This document shows positions 6,592-14,318 of a stretch of 64,000 nt of DNA, piece by piece. The first letter of the stretch is position 1. Every line of letters starts with the position of its first letter. A model generated the notes under the pieces. It saw only the letters and a program-made list of their open reading frames with translations. It was not told the DNA's origin and made no database searches. Source of the stretch: Comamonas testosteroni (GTDB lineage: Bacteria > Pseudomonadota > Gammaproteobacteria > Burkholderiales > Burkholderiaceae_C); NCBI RefSeq assembly GCF_000761245.1, contig NZ_AWOR01000037.1, positions 62,001-126,000 of the forward strand, given 5' to 3'. A program made the position numbers and the translations under genes.

Positions 6592-7071
6592 TCAGGTGGT
6601 TAGCACGAAATCCCACTTCAAGCCTTGCTTCAGAGCTTCTTCCCCCGCCCGAGCGAACTGCTTACGCAACCGTTGCTTTTCTCGTCCAGACATTGGACGT
6701 GAATCATGAATTGCAGCAGCCAAGTCGGAGTACGAAAGATGGGCCACGCCGTCTGCAGATTTGGCAGCAGCAGATTTGACCATCTGCATCAGCGCGACCG
6801 TGGGGAGAGAGGGAAGATCCTCGTCCTCGGTTTCCGTCGCAAGCAGCAACTTCGGATCTAGGAGCTGATTCGCAACGCTTGGTTCGTCATGTGTTGTAGA
6901 AGGTCGCGCATCCTTCAAGGTGCGTTGTGCATGAGCGTAGTTGGCGAAACCCGCGCGCATTGCAGCCTGGTCAAGCGCAGCGAAGTGCTTGATCCCGGCG
7001 TCTTTCTTGATAGCTTTTGCGAGGCGCTTGATGCTTTCAAGCGTATTGAGCGATGTGGTCTCAGTGGGCAT
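6592..7071 (-). CDS. Hypothetical protein with ICE/plasmid-type N-terminal helical domain
   Basis: 159 residues from the ATG at 7071, preceded by AGGAG. The N-terminal segment (LAKAIKKDAGIKHFAALDQAAMRAGFANYAHAQRTL, given here in pieces: residues about 15-50) resembles a short domain often found at the start of mobile-element proteins whose genes track with DNA-modifying or regulatory functions. The C-terminal half is charged (REKQRLRKQFARAGEEALKQ). Function unknown. It converges on the terminator at 6473. Confidence 0.7.
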   Translation of the reverse strand: MPTETTSLNTLESIKRLAKAIKKDAGIKHFAALDQAAMRAGFANYAHAQRTLKDARPSTTHDEPSVANQLLDPKLLLATETEDEDLPSLPTVALMQMVKSAAAKSADGVAHLSYSDLAAAIHDSRPMSGREKQRLRKQFARAGEEALKQGLKWDFVLTT

Positions 7072-7292
7072 GGAACTCTCCTGTTTGAGGGAAAGAATCG
7101 TCTCTCGACCACCGTTCTTCAAACACGAAAGTGCCTGCGGACTTGAGGGCAGTGCTGGGTGGCTTTGCAGTGTCGAGAGGCGGGTTCCTGCCAGAACCGC
7201 TGACCCGGATTATCCTCGGATTTCTAACCATAGCGCTACTGGCCTGGATTTCAAGCTTCCTTGCATGGCAGGACACTTACGCAAAGAACGCT

Positions 7293-8060
7293 TCAACTCG
7301 ATGGCCTAAGCTTCTGGTTCAGGTAGTGAAACATCGTTCGGACGGCGTTAACGACCAAAGCAGCCTCCGGCGTACCGACAATGCTCTCGTTGGGGTGAGC
7401 GATGCTGCCGTGGTTACGCAGGGTATTGATGGCATCGAGAACGGCTGCGAAGGGGGCCAAAATTTTCCCTATATCACCATCGTGATTCCCGAGTGATTGC
7501 AGCGCAGGATGTTGCGCACGCAATGCCTTGTAGGCCACGGTCAAGGTTGCACCGTCTGGGAGTTCGATTCCGCTTTCTTGGCACATGGTTTTTAGGTATC
7601 CATGCATAGCGGTATGGAGACGGTCAATAGTGCTAGGTGCCCCAGAGGTTGCAAGCAAATTATCCGCATCGGCCAAAGCAAGACGAACAGCCTCTGATGC
7701 AGAAATATGTTGCGCCACGGGGGGAACATGCCCTGCTTGGTAGCCCATCGAGATCAGCTTTCCCGGTTGATCTCGCTCCAGGTGGGGACGAATTTTTGGA
7801 TGTTGGATAACCGCAACCAAGGCTTGAATGTCCTGCCGTGAAAAATGCTCAAGCACCGCAAATACATGATTGCTGTAGTCAGCATCATTCCAGGACAGAC
7901 TACGCAGAAGGCGCGGATGCTTGGTGATGTAGTCCTGAAGCCCCGTCTCATAGCCAATCTCACGCCAATCGGCTGCAGTAAATTCGGTCAATATTGCCCG
8001 CTGCATTGCAAGCAGCAATGGGCCACGCCAGGCCGAATCTTCTAACAAATCATGGTTCAT
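7293..8060 (-). CDS. Abi-C family protein, candidate abortive-infection effector
   Basis: 255 residues, start supported by GGGAGG upstream of 8060. The last third, with LDAINTLRNHGSIAHPNES followed by ALVVNAVRTMFHYL, fits the abortive infection C-terminal domain (Abi_C), in which an R-x-x-x-x...HP/G motif is typical. The N-terminal 90 residues (FTAADWREIGYETG, HPRLLRSL, DYSNHVFAVLEHF) look like a small effector-associated adaptor domain. Such proteins act in phage defence, although the biochemical activity of the family is poorly known. It lies leftward next to 6592 with a 221-bp gap in which I see no gene. Confidence 0.7.
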   Translation of the reverse strand: MNHDLLEDSAWRGPLLLAMQRAILTEFTAADWREIGYETGLQDYITKHPRLLRSLSWNDADYSNHVFAVLEHFSRQDIQALVAVIQHPKIRPHLERDQPGKLISMGYQAGHVPPVAQHISASEAVRLALADADNLLATSGAPSTIDRLHTAMHGYLKTMCQESGIELPDGATLTVAYKALRAQHPALQSLGNHDGDIGKILAPFAAVLDAINTLRNHGSIAHPNESIVGTPEAALVVNAVRTMFHYLNQKLRPSS

Positions 8061-8186
8061 ATCGCCTCCCTGAAAGGAGCAATCTAACCTAGAGTGGTGC
8101 TCAATGAGAGCCTAGTCTTAAGCTCGATGCGTGGAGGCGCAGTCATCTAGAATGAATTCATAGAGGTACACATACTGGGAGGATGT

Positions 8187-8678
8187 GTGAAACATGCACT
8201 ATTGACCATCATAGGGGTCCTGCTAACTGCTAACGCAAGCGCAAGCTCTCCAGACAGTGTTCTGATCGTGTGCGACAAAGTTTCTGACGCGAATCTTGGA
8301 AAACTCGATTTGTACAAAAAGCCTCCCAAGAATGAAGACGAGCACATTTTGAACATCATTTCGGGTGACGGGATAGCGTCGCTACTTGTAGAGAAGCCGA
8401 AGCGCATCACTCTCGTATTGAAAGAGTCCGTCAATAGAATTGAAAACACGGACGGGACGACTCAATTTGGCGGGGCAACTATTGAGTTCAATAGCCACCA
8501 TGTCAAAGCTGTAGGCAAAGGCCAGGTTCTGAACATAAACAGAGTCACCGGAGCAATGACCCATACATTCATCTTGTCGGACGAAACAATTGCCTCGTGG
8601 AAAAGCAAGCATGGAGGCACACTCCCAAAGGCTGGGACTTGGCGCTATCAATGCCAAAAATCAGCTCCTGCTTTTTAG
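8187..8678 (+). CDS. Exported hypothetical protein (GTG start)
   Basis: 163 residues. The GTG at 8187 is chosen because GGGAGGAT lies directly upstream and because it places a signal peptide (basic Lys2-His3, hydrophobic 4-15, ANASA-S cleavage near residue 19) at the N-terminus. The mature part is about 143 residues with two cysteines. It is the only rightward gene in this leftward block. No family is recognised. Confidence 0.65.
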   Translation: MKHALLTIIGVLLTANASASSPDSVLIVCDKVSDANLGKLDLYKKPPKNEDEHILNIISGDGIASLLVEKPKRITLVLKESVNRIENTDGTTQFGGATIEFNSHHVKAVGKGQVLNINRVTGAMTHTFILSDETIASWKSKHGGTLPKAGTWRYQCQKSAPAF

Positions 8679-8694
8679 AGTGAGCGCACTCTAA
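8675..8694. repeat. Inverted repeat between convergent genes
   Basis: TTAGAGTG-AGCG-CACTCTAA forms an 8-bp perfect stem overlapping the stop of the 8187 gene. There is no T-run on either side, so terminator function is uncertain. Confidence 0.4.
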
Positions 8695-8711
8695 GAATAG
8701 AGGATCTGTAG

Positions 8712-9152
8712 TCAGGTGCAGTGCCTAACAAAAAGATCAACTTGATCGGTGAGCACTTCAACAGGCATCTGTGTAGCGCCAGCGAACTCCATGTAAGCTG
8801 ATCGGTGTCGTCCATTGGTGAATGAGACGACTGCATGAATGCTTGGTGGCACCAAGCCAAACCAGCGCTTGACTTGTACTTCTTCGATGGAGGCACGAGG
8901 CATCACGGGTACGCCTACACCAGATGGGTCCAGGTGAGAATATAAGCCCTCACGCTTTTCGTCACTCCACAACTGGATTTCTGGAATCCGCAACTGATTG
9001 CCGTTGCGTACGCAAGCCATGAACTTCGCTACGTCAACAACTACAACGGAATACCACGAATGGTCTGGGAGGGTGCGCTGCAGGAAGATCTGAGAGTAGG
9101 GCGCATGTGTATGGGCAAGCTGGACAGTCCACTGTTGAGGAGTTGAAACCAT
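8712..9152 (-). CDS. Plasmid fertility inhibition factor-like protein
   Basis: 146 residues. The C-terminal block VSFTNGRHRSAYMEFAG followed by MPVEVL resembles the TNGRHR signature of plasmid fertility-inhibition-factor (FiwA-like, ParB/sulfiredoxin-fold) proteins, which block transfer of other conjugative plasmids from the same cell. The ribosome site is weak. If correct, the element carries a weapon against competing plasmids, alongside the Abi-C gene and higBA. The assignment rests on recalled motif similarity only. Confidence 0.5.
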   Translation of the reverse strand: MVSTPQQWTVQLAHTHAPYSQIFLQRTLPDHSWYSVVVVDVAKFMACVRNGNQLRIPEIQLWSDEKREGLYSHLDPSGVGVPVMPRASIEEVQVKRWFGLVPPSIHAVVSFTNGRHRSAYMEFAGATQMPVEVLTDQVDLFVRHCT

Positions 9153-9303
9153 TGAAGATTTTTCGGTTGCAGGAGCCGCGAAGGCTCTGATGAAGATGAA
9201 AACCTATCAATGCTGCAAGTGTGTTTCCGGGACCTCTATACCCTTTGACGGGCGCTTGATCAGCCTTCCTACAGAGGCTTGCTGAGGGAGGCACCGGAAG
9301 GGG

Positions 9304-9543
9304 TCAGACTTTCTGAAAATACTTGTTAGCACTCAAGTCAACCAAGACTCGGCCATGGAGAACCCGATTCGGAATTCTGAAGGAGAACGTCATGGAGTCA
9401 CGCTCCAGCCCGTGTCTCTTAGCAAAAATTTCTGCAGCCCCTTGAGCTAGGATCGAACCAGAGCCTTTGAGGATGAAAGTGTCTTCTCCTATGGACGTTG
9501 TTGTGATAACCCCGTCGCCGTCTCTTTCTCGAAAAATCGCCAT
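9304..9543 (-). CDS. Small hypothetical protein (79 residues)
   Basis: Start at 9543 with GGAA 9 nt upstream. The sequence suggests a small beta-rich domain (TFILKGSGSILAQGA, SFRIPNRVLHGRVLVDL). It is in the same orientation as 8712 and 150 bp upstream of it. No family is recognised. Confidence 0.5.
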   Translation of the reverse strand: MAIFRERDGDGVITTTSIGEDTFILKGSGSILAQGAAEIFAKRHGLERDSMTFSFRIPNRVLHGRVLVDLSANKYFQKV

Positions 9544-10083
9544 TTCTATTCCGGTAAATGTGAAGGTCAGAGCATAAGAGTTTAGTCAGTTGCAGCATTG
9601 AATTTTCATGGCACACCAGGCCAACAACGGAAAGATATGCACCAGCTGGGCCAGCAGCTGCCTGCGGCTAGATCCGAGTGCACCTGACTGGCACCGAGGA
9701 ACTGCAGGGCCATCTGGCGACCCTGCAGCAGCTGATCGACGACCGACCATGAAACCCCCGGCCATAGACAGTGCCGAGCACTAAGCGCTGCCGCGAGGCG
9801 CTACCCACTAGGCCAGATCCTGACCACGGCGGCGACCGCAAGACCACGCCAAAAGGTTGTTGGTCAACTTTCCGCTAAAGCGCAGGAGTGCTCATAAGAA
9901 AGAGAGTGATGGCCAACAGAAAGTAGATGAGATATTTAGGCAAAGGAAGCTCCGTGTTTACTGTGAGCACCATTGCCCACAACACGTAAAGCGCGCGCTT
10001 TTATCCATGACGGCATACTTCGCCAAGTTTCCTCGCGCTGCAGCGCCGACCTCGGAAAGATCAAAAAAGTAGGGTCGAAAAAA
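9544..10083. other. Region without a convincing gene; possible decayed coding remnant
   Basis: About 540 bp with no frame carrying a good start and ribosome site. Around 9683-9752 one frame reads as a plausible protein C-terminus (TGTEELQGHLATLQQLIDDRP then stop at 9750) but has no start, suggesting a relic of a lost gene. The 71-codon frame at 9857 has unusual composition and is not called. Confidence 0.35.
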
Positions 10084-10106
10084 AAGCTGTCCTGGGACAG
10101 CTTTTG
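10084..10106. terminator. Intrinsic terminator downstream of higA
   Basis: AAAAAGCTGTCC-TG-GGACAGCTTTT: a 9-bp stem flanked by A-run and T-run, so it can work on both strands. It lies just after the leftward higA stop. Confidence 0.75.
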
Positions 10107-10126
10107 GGGTTTAAAGGGAAGTAGGT

Positions 10127-10501
10127 TCAGGTGTGCACCGGGTCTTCATGCCCCACCAGGACTTCCGCTGGGATGCCCAACGTCATCAAGCGACGGATCA
10201 TGGCCAGCGAGAGCTGGCGAGTACCGTTGAGCACTTCATACACGCGGTTAGGAGAGCCAATGTAGGGCTTCATATCGGCCACGGTCAGCCCACCTTGTTC
10301 CATGCAGAATCTAATGGCTTCAATCGGGGTAGGTGCTGCAATGGGGAACTTCTTTTCCTCGTATGCTTCGACCAGCAGGCCCAGCACCTCCAGGCGCTCG
10401 CCTTCGGGCGAGTCGGCATCGGGGTCAAGGTCAATGAGTGCCGAGACTTCAGCCAGCATGGCCTTGTAATCGGCTTCGCAGCGGATAGGGCGGATTTGCA
10501 T
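10127..10501 (-). CDS. higA: HigA-type antitoxin (HTH)
   Basis: 124 residues from the ATG at 10501 (GGAG upstream). MQIRPIRCEADYKAMLAEV at the N-terminus, EGERLEVLGLLVEAYEEKKFPI in the middle and an XRE helix-turn-helix (about 65-110: GLTVADMKPYIGSPNRVYEVL) are typical of the HigA family with its own promoter-binding activity. It starts 11 bp after the higB stop, toxin first, as usual for higBA. It neutralises HigB and represses the operon through the palindrome at 10836. Confidence 0.9.
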   Translation of the reverse strand: MQIRPIRCEADYKAMLAEVSALIDLDPDADSPEGERLEVLGLLVEAYEEKKFPIAAPTPIEAIRFCMEQGGLTVADMKPYIGSPNRVYEVLNGTRQLSLAMIRRLMTLGIPAEVLVGHEDPVHT

Positions 10502-10512
10502 GGTGGCTCCTT

Positions 10513-10824
10513 TCATTTCGAATTATCGACCGTTGCAGCGTCGATTGCGTCATATTGCTTGTGCGTGCCTACGAATTTCACGTAGGCCCATTGCATCTTG
10601 TATGCGATGGCGACAATGAGGCGATAGTCGTTGCCTTTGATGTTGAAGACCACACGGTTGTTGCCAACGATGCTGGCATTGCCAAATGCGGCTTTCACAT
10701 CTGCAGGCGAGCGCCATTGCGCTTTTGTCGCCACTTCGAACCACGCTTCTATTGCATCACGGGAATCGGCATATCTAGGTTGGCTGTAGAAGGCGGTCAA
10801 GATAGCCCGTGAAACAATGTGCAT
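10513..10824 (-). CDS. higB: HigB-type mRNA interferase toxin
   Basis: 103 residues from the ATG at 10824. MHIVSRAIL at the start, then WRSPADVKAAFGNASIV, NNRVVFNIKGNDYRLIV and YVKFVGTHKQYDAIDA are hallmarks of the HigB/RelE ribosome-dependent endoribonuclease family. The longer frame up to 10881 would read through the operator palindrome and is not used. It forms an addiction module with higA that would stabilise the element. Confidence 0.92.
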   Translation of the reverse strand: MHIVSRAILTAFYSQPRYADSRDAIEAWFEVATKAQWRSPADVKAAFGNASIVGNNRVVFNIKGNDYRLIVAIAYKMQWAYVKFVGTHKQYDAIDAATVDNSK

Positions 10825-10835
10825 GCGTCCATGAT

Positions 10836-10852
10836 AGTCCCAATTTGGGACT
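10836..10852 (-). promoter_or_regulatory. higBA operator palindrome
   Basis: AGTCCC-AATTT-GGGACT, a near-perfect 17-bp palindrome starting 12 bp upstream of the higB start. The likely -10 TATCAT lies beside it. It is the probable HigA/HigBA binding site for autorepression. Confidence 0.7.
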
Positions 10853-10895
10853 ACCGCCAGTTCTTCAAGACAATCCCTCACTCTTCAGATGGATT

Positions 10896-10917
10896 GCGTT
10901 TTTGCATACGAAAACGC
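10896..10917. promoter_or_regulatory. Palindrome related to the TTTCGCATGCGAAA motif
   Basis: GCGTTTT-TGCATAC-GAAAACGC, a 22-bp inverted repeat in the gap between higB and the 10973 gene. The core TTTTTGCATACGAAAA differs from the TTTTCGCATGCGAAAA sites at 20608, 44273 and 49017 by few bases. Confidence 0.5.
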
Positions 10918-10972
10918 ACGATATCCATCCGCACGCGTGAATACATTGGATGACCTGACCAAGGAAAGATGG

Positions 10973-11086
10973 CTAGGCCAGGACGAAGCACAGCAGTGCG
11001 GACGCTGCAATGACGGCTGCAGCGGCTCCTGCGGTCGTGAGCACCAGGGCGGTGATGTGGGCGAGGAATAGGGCGGTATTGCGCAT
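10973..11086 (-). CDS. Tiny membrane protein (37 residues)
   Basis: ATG at 11086 with AGGAG 9 nt upstream. The product has one or two hydrophobic helices rich in Ala/Leu/Val (about residues 4-36) and almost no polar residues. It could be a small inner-membrane or toxin-like peptide; its location next to higBA is suggestive only. Confidence 0.45.
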   Translation of the reverse strand: MRNTALFLAHITALVLTTAGAAAAVIAASALLCFVLA

Positions 11087-11326
11087 GAGAAGGCTCCTGA
11101 GAACATGCGCAGACAACGTGTCTGCCCTACGTATAGGTGAAACTTTTATCCATGCGAAGACCTTCCCAAAAAAGGCGTTGTGACGCGGGCAGTTTTGGCA
11201 GCGCGGCCCCTGCGTGCCTTGGTTGCGCACTTTCCTTGATGTGGCCCAGGCGCAGGGCTGCAGACCGCCAAGACCTGGATAGCTCGGGTAATATCTTGGG
11301 AATTCGCAACTTCAATGAATTGCTAG

Positions 11327-11986
11327 ATGGCTAAACCCCAGGTCGTGAGCGACCGAGACTTTGAGCACATGCTGAAAGCGACAGTGGCATACAGCCGTGT
11401 GCCAACGCGCGACAAGGCGCTGCTGCTGACGTTGTACGGCACCGCCTTGGGTGTCACTGAGCTGGCCTGCTTGACCGTGGCCGATTACCTCAATGCGGAC
11501 GGAACTGTGCGCGAGAAAAGCCGGGTGCGCGAAGAAGTAGCCCACAACGGCGTGCCGCGCCCACTGTATTGGACAAATCACCGCGTATGCGACGCCTTGG
11601 ACGAGTACCTTGCTTGGCGGAAGTCAAATAAGCAAGGGGTCACAGTCAAACATGGCGCATATCGCGCCCTAGACCCCGCCAGTGCGATTTTTTTGACTGA
11701 GGCAGGGTCAGCCTATGGACTGACAGAAAAAGCGCTGCCATCTGGCGCTGTGAGCTATTCGTGCAACGCGTTGGGCGCGTATATCAGCAGGCTGCATGCA
11801 CATGCGGGCATCGAGGGAGGGTCAGCCCAATCTGCGCGCCGCACTTTTGCTACGAAGCTGTACCGTAGGGGCTACGACTACCGGCATCTTGCCGAAATTT
11901 TGGGAGTACAGAGCGTGACCACAGTAAAGCGGCTTGTGGAGGCAGATCCAGTCGACTTGATCGGCATCGTTGCGGGAGCAGTGTAA
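11327..11986 (+). CDS. Degenerate tyrosine-recombinase-like protein (catalytic residues lost)
   Basis: 219 residues with the fold pattern of a phage-integrase catalytic domain. GTALGVTELACLTVADY aligns to the box I TGLRxSEL segment, QSARRTFATKLYRRG to HxLRHTFAT, and AEILGVQSVTTVKRLVE to LLGHSSxxTTxxYxH. In these alignments the box I Arg is Gly, the box II His is Gln, the box III His is Val and the Tyr position is Arg; only the second Arg remains. It therefore should not cut DNA; a DNA-binding or decoy role is possible. The ribosome site is weak. The next gene overlaps its stop (TAATG), so the two are translationally coupled. Confidence 0.65.
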   Translation: MAKPQVVSDRDFEHMLKATVAYSRVPTRDKALLLTLYGTALGVTELACLTVADYLNADGTVREKSRVREEVAHNGVPRPLYWTNHRVCDALDEYLAWRKSNKQGVTVKHGAYRALDPASAIFLTEAGSAYGLTEKALPSGAVSYSCNALGAYISRLHAHAGIEGGSAQSARRTFATKLYRRGYDYRHLAEILGVQSVTTVKRLVEADPVDLIGIVAGAV

Positions 11987-12543
11987 TGACAGCACCAATG
12001 TACCCAAAGGGCGACCTTCGCCGCATGCTGGTAGTGCTGGGGGCAATAGATGCGGGCAGCAACACGCTTGTTCAGATCGCTGCAGCGACAGGCTTGGACA
12101 AAAAAACGATTACCGCCTTGTTAGAGCAGGCTGTAGAGCAAGCTCGTGTGAATTTGAAGAAGGATGGAGCGGTTTACGTCATTGAGGACTGGGGGCCAGT
12201 TCTAAGAAAGGAGGGAGCAACAAAGGCCTTGACAGGTGCGTTAAATGCACCAAAATGGAGTTTCCTAGCATCTCAGAAAGTGAAAACCATGGCCGAGCAA
12301 AACTTGTTCGAATCTTGTCCAGAATGTGGCGAGTCGAAACGCCTTTCTTCTGAACTCCACCCCGGAACATCGTTTGTAATCTGTGATGCGTGCGGCTTTA
12401 AGGGGCCTGAACTCTTGCCCAAGGCTGACTCTGACGGGAAGCATCGCCCAGCAGCGGTATGGGAGGCATGGAACACACACGCGAAGGCGCTGAAGGCCGC
12501 AAGAGCCAAGGGCTCGAATATTCCTGCACCCAGCATTGATTGA
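11986..12543 (+). CDS. HTH domain fused to Lar-like restriction-alleviation zinc ribbon
   Basis: 185 residues, overlapping the 11327 gene by one base. Residues 1-80 look like a winged-helix/HTH (GAIDAGSNTLVQIAAATGLDKKTITALLEQAVEQ). Residues about 102-170 match the Lar pattern: CPECGESKRLSSE, then VICDACGFKGPEL, then AAVWEAWNTHAKAL (CxxC...CxxC-x-GP...A-x-x-WN). Lar (Rac prophage) eases EcoKI restriction. A separate start at the internal Met is possible but has no good ribosome site, so a fusion is preferred. Likely role: anti-restriction on entry plus regulation. Confidence 0.7.
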   Translation: MTAPMYPKGDLRRMLVVLGAIDAGSNTLVQIAAATGLDKKTITALLEQAVEQARVNLKKDGAVYVIEDWGPVLRKEGATKALTGALNAPKWSFLASQKVKTMAEQNLFESCPECGESKRLSSELHPGTSFVICDACGFKGPELLPKADSDGKHRPAAVWEAWNTHAKALKAARAKGSNIPAPSID

Positions 12544-12561
12544 GTGATAGGAAACCCAGAC

Positions 12562-12750
12562 ATGACACAGACGAACGAACAACCAGTGATTGACATGGCC
12601 GAAGTGCTGAAAAAGCGCGTGAGCGATCGTCAGCCGCTCTATGTGGCGGGAACGCTGGATAAGGCCGCTGCCAAGCTGCATGTAGCCACAGTCGATGAAA
12701 TTCTGCAGAGCACCGGCAAGCCTCTGACTGTTGTGCATCTGCCCAACTGA
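12562..12750 (+). CDS. Small hypothetical protein (62 residues)
   Basis: ATG at 12562 with AGGAAA 9-11 nt upstream, the ribosome-site pattern shared by almost all genes from here to 20 kb. The product is soluble (MAEVLKKRVSDRQPLYVAG, TVDEILQSTGKPLTVVHLPN). No family is recognised. Confidence 0.65.
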   Translation: MTQTNEQPVIDMAEVLKKRVSDRQPLYVAGTLDKAAAKLHVATVDEILQSTGKPLTVVHLPN

Positions 12751-12766
12751 TTGCATAGGAAAACAC

Positions 12767-13108
12767 ATGGCTCAGTCGCTAACAGATGCCTGCCGTCAGC
12801 TTGCTAGGACAACAACAGGAAGTGCCTCCACCGACCTTGTTGAGACTGTTGCGGCATCCTTTGAGAAATGTGCCCGCTGCTACGAGCGAAGGATCGCCGC
12901 AGCTGGTCAAACAGACGACGTGTTGGTGGCGTCGGTCAATTACATCAATGAGGTATTGGCATGGAGCGAGGTCGGGGCCGATGTTCGATGGTTTGATGTG
13001 ACTCTGGAAGCTGTGCTTGAAATCATCATCCCATCACGGGCAAGTGGCCCTGCCGCGATTCGATTCAGGAGCATGGCCCTGTCGATGCTGGCCAACTCGC
13101 AGAAGTGA
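12767..13108 (+). CDS. Small hypothetical protein (113 residues)
   Basis: ATAGGAAAACAC precedes the ATG at 12767. The product is a mostly helical, soluble protein with four cysteines/tryptophans in its centre. It lies 16 bp after the previous gene and in the same train. No family is recognised. Confidence 0.7.
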   Translation: MAQSLTDACRQLARTTTGSASTDLVETVAASFEKCARCYERRIAAAGQTDDVLVASVNYINEVLAWSEVGADVRWFDVTLEAVLEIIIPSRASGPAAIRFRSMALSMLANSQK

Positions 13109-13127
13109 GCGAAAGACCGAACACATC

Positions 13128-13247
13128 ATGAAGGCAGTACGCATTGAATCCAACGGCGATGGCGTCTACACAGCCTGGATCTTCAGCACCGTCTATACGG
13201 GTAGTTACGAGGCGTGCAAACGCTGGCTGGCTGGTCACGGCGAATAG
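13128..13247 (+). CDS. 39-residue protein; stand-alone copy of a module also found in the 15831 gene
   Basis: The ATG at 13128 opens a 39-codon frame: VRIESNGDGVYTAWIFSTVY then TGSYEACKRWLAGHGE. The same pattern (VRLDDNHNGKFTAWILSTSF, TGSYEECQSWLRGHGE) is residues 12-47 of the protein at 15831, about 55 percent identical by eye. This makes coding very likely despite its size. Function unknown. Confidence 0.7.
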   Translation: MKAVRIESNGDGVYTAWIFSTVYTGSYEACKRWLAGHGE

Positions 13248-13269
13248 GTTTGACGATCAAGGAAGTCAT

Positions 13270-13698
13270 ATGTCCGATTCAACTTCACAGGCTGGCTACA
13301 TCTACATTTTTCGGAATGACAGGTTGCACAACGAGATCAAAGTTGGGCTTAGCAAAAATCCGTTTAAGAGAGTGATGCAGCTCCACACGACGGCTACTGC
13401 AACTCCCATGAATATCAGCGCAATTTGGTGGGTTCACGATATGCGTAGAGCCGAGCGCATCGCCCACAACCGACTTGCAGATCACCGGATAAATCGTAGA
13501 CGTGAGTTTTTCCTGATTGCTCCGCCAGAAGACTTCGACGAGTTTGAGCGTATGTGCTATGACACAACAACCATCTGCCTTGAAGTCCTTGAGGAATTCA
13601 TCGAGGGAGACTGGGCCAGTGCCGGTATCGGATTTTTAAAAATGGACATGCGCAAACTGTATGAAGCCCATCAACGAGGCGATGACATTAGCGCCTAG
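13270..13698 (+). CDS. T5orf172/GIY-YIG-like nuclease-domain protein
   Basis: 142 residues from the ATG at 13270 (AAGGAAG upstream). The N-terminal 85 residues follow the T5orf172 pattern: AGYIYIFRNDRLHNEIKVGLSKNPFKRV, LHTTATATPMNISAIWWV, AERIAHNRLADHRINRRREFFLI. These correspond to the G-Y-I-Y, KIG-x-S...R, H-R-L and E-F-F of this GIY-YIG-related family. Members occur in phages and plasmids and some are nucleases. The substrate here is unknown. Confidence 0.75.
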   Translation: MSDSTSQAGYIYIFRNDRLHNEIKVGLSKNPFKRVMQLHTTATATPMNISAIWWVHDMRRAERIAHNRLADHRINRRREFFLIAPPEDFDEFERMCYDTTTICLEVLEEFIEGDWASAGIGFLKMDMRKLYEAHQRGDDISA

Positions 13699-13716
13699 AT
13701 ATTCGAGGAAACCAAC

Positions 13717-13968
13717 ATGGCAGACACTGTGCATCTCCCCCGCAGGCCTGAGCGCTTCGCATCTGGTACTGATCTGGAGATGGGTACTTACAACGTGCTG
13801 CAGACCGGCGATGCTTTCACGATACGCCGGACTATCGGGGCGGCATTCTGGTATCCATTGACCAGTCGTGAAAATCCAGCGTGGCTTACTTGGCCGTCAT
13901 ACGCCAGCGCGTATGAGCAGATAGAGAACAACGAAGACCTTTGCGACTACCCATTCTGGGGTCGCTGA
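13717..13968 (+). CDS. Small hypothetical protein (83 residues)
   Basis: GAGGAAACCAAC precedes the ATG. The product is soluble and rich in aromatic residues (FWYPL, WLTWPSYASAYEQIE, YPFWGR). It is part of the small-gene train. No family is recognised. Confidence 0.65.
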   Translation: MADTVHLPRRPERFASGTDLEMGTYNVLQTGDAFTIRRTIGAAFWYPLTSRENPAWLTWPSYASAYEQIENNEDLCDYPFWGR

Positions 13969-14046
13969 GTCTGCAAGGAAAACATGGCAACGCAAAGCCT
14001 TGGGTCTTTGCACTGCAGATTTGAAAGCTTCCACGGAGGAACCAAG

Positions 14047-14304
14047 ATGAAGACGATTAAGGCGAAGACAGACGCAGAATTTACGTCCCTCGTGGAGGCC
14101 GCAGTATTGCTGGCAGAAAGTCCTCTGAAGCGTGAACGCGGCGATCAGAAATTTGAAGCGATAGCCTTTGAACGGTGGTCTTGTGATCCCGAGGCTCGCA
14201 GCCTGAGTTTCGAAGCCAATCAGCATGCATTGGAGGCTGTCGGTGTGGGCATTCCAAACACAGCCACCGATGTGATCGAGCTTGCGAACTTCTTAGGACT
14301 GTGA
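14047..14304 (+). CDS. Small hypothetical protein (85 residues)
   Basis: The start at 14047 is chosen for GGAGGAA 7 nt upstream; an in-frame ATG at 13984 also has AAGGAAA and would add 21 residues of less protein-like sequence. The product is soluble and acidic. No family is recognised. Confidence 0.6.
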   Translation: MKTIKAKTDAEFTSLVEAAVLLAESPLKRERGDQKFEAIAFERWSCDPEARSLSFEANQHALEAVGVGIPNTATDVIELANFLGL

Positions 14305-14318
14305 CCAAGGAAAACACC

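Noticed and set aside
9857-10072. 71-codon frame in the gene-poor 9.5-10.1 kb region
   Set aside because: No ribosome site, unusual composition and no neighbours in the same direction.
10836-10852. AGTCCC-AATTT-GGGACT considered as another member of the GCCC-N5-GGGC activator set
   Set aside because: The end bases differ, there is no hexamer at +34 in either direction, and its position is right for a HigA operator.
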